Shown: piece after piece, positions 14,716 to 15,070 of the stretch
How the letters are laid out: each line of letters opens with the position of its first letter
Position numbering within the stretch: the first letter of the stretch is position 1
NCBI GenBank assembly: GCA_964554125.1
Contig: CAZKNG010000055.1
Span: 1 to 15,070, forward strand
Origin: JAGHBT01 sp035311885
GTDB lineage: Bacteria; Krumholzibacteriota; Krumholzibacteriia; Krumholzibacteriales; WJIX01
Length of the DNA stretch: 15,070 nucleotides
Reading direction: 5' to 3'
Position numbers and translations under genes: made by a program
The notes under the pieces: generated by a model
Told to the model about the DNA's origin: nothing
The model's input: only the letters and a program-made list of their open reading frames with translations
Database searches by the model: none

Positions 14716-14873
14716 CTTTAATCGTTAGTTTATAGTGTCGCTTCAAGTTCAGAAAAAACAGAAACCTTCAGTCTCCGCAAGCAGAACAACACTTGCTTCG
14801 GCTACTTTTGGCCGACAGCCACTTCTCGATCGGCTCTCCGGCAACTTAAATACGATTCAACTCAAGGGGATAG
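14716..14873. other. Intergenic stretch with two imperfect hairpins upstream of the hyd promoter
   Basis: There is no coding frame here. Two imperfect inverted repeats occur: 14811-14842 (GCCG and AGCC arms, 11-nt loop) and 14775-14801 (CCG+AAGCA against TGCTT+CGG, one bulge, 10-nt loop). They lie 31 and 72 nt after the stop of the rightmost gene. A run of six T on the minus strand follows the second hairpin, but about 20 nt away, so this is not a canonical intrinsic terminator. They could instead be a weak terminator or an operator region for the hydrogenase promoter. Confidence 0.4.
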
Positions 14874-15070
14874 TTAAAGGAATGCAGAAGGACTCATTAG
14901 CTTCTTCTTAAGAACGCTATCTATACCCGGTTCTTTCAGAGAACGATTGAGCTTCTGAGCTGCTTCTTCCAAAACCGCTTCGGTGGTGTCACAGCGGTCA
15001 AATATCTTCTCGTGCTCGTCTGCGAGGCGCTGCCAAAGAGTTTTTATGGAGAAGTCAATAAGGAAGAGTT
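14874..15070 (-). CDS. C-terminal end of an unidentified protein (partial)
   Basis: An open frame enters from the right edge and ends at a TAA at 14876-14874, giving the last 64 residues. The other two minus-strand frames are closed. The tail is helical and charged, with LWQRLADEHEKIF followed by EAVLEEAAQKLNRSL. This pattern recalls the C-terminal helices of carbohydrate ABC-transporter substrate-binding proteins (EAAxxLNxxL), but the resemblance is short and no defining motif is visible. I do not assign a function. It is upstream of the hydrogenase promoter and in the same direction, so it is probably a separate unit. Confidence 0.55.
   Translation of the reverse strand, partial: LFLIDFSIKTLWQRLADEHEKIFDRCDTTEAVLEEAAQKLNRSLKEPGIDSVLKKKLMSPSAFL

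Noticed and set aside
1..15070. Search for CRISPR arrays, tRNA or rRNA genes, transposases, phage or defence genes
   Set aside because: No direct-repeat array, no cloverleaf or rRNA-like stretch, and no mobile or defence protein motif was seen on either strand.

Overview
The window is one contiguous bacterial gene block, with every recognised gene on the minus strand. It looks like a mid-GC anaerobic bacterium. It has bacterial Shine-Dalgarno sites, TTG, GTG and ATG starts, a lipoprotein with a lipobox, and a textbook sigma70-type promoter. The gene content (NAD(P)-linked [NiFe]-hydrogenase, membrane pyrophosphatase) suits a fermentative or syntrophic lifestyle. I cannot name the taxon from the sequence; an uncultured Gram-negative candidate-phylum bacterium is a guess.

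Layout in transcription order, right to left. At 14874-15070 is the C-terminal tail of an unidentified protein. A 234-bp intergenic stretch follows, with two imperfect hairpins and a strong promoter (14715-14687). Next comes a compact operon. Four structural genes of a group 3b (sulfhydrogenase-type) cytoplasmic [NiFe]-hydrogenase come first: hydB, hydG, hydD and hydA (14639-10722). They are followed by an M52 maturation endopeptidase (10678-10163) and then hypA, hypB, hypF, hypC, hypD and hypE (10170-4342). Several junctions are stop/start overlaps (TAATG, ATGA), as expected for translational coupling. All the active-site assembly machinery lies downstream of its own target enzyme: nickel insertion (HypA/HypB), cyanide synthesis (HypF/HypE), Fe(CN)2CO scaffold (HypC/HypD), and final proteolysis of the HydA tail.

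After a 219-bp AT-rich gap there is a two-gene unit: a 76-residue zinc-ribbon protein and a DUF89/ARMT1-like metal-dependent phosphatase (4122-3035). Then come a large lipoprotein with a HEMGH zinc-metallopeptidase signature (2887-794) and the N-terminal third of a membrane proton/sodium-pumping pyrophosphatase, hppA (730-1, cut by the window edge).

The hydrogenase region is a well-understood system in an unusually complete arrangement. The least characterised parts are the HEMGH lipoprotein, the zinc-ribbon/DUF89 pair, and the untranslated gaps at 6722-6886 and 14640-14873. I found no mobile element, CRISPR array, tRNA, rRNA or defence system.
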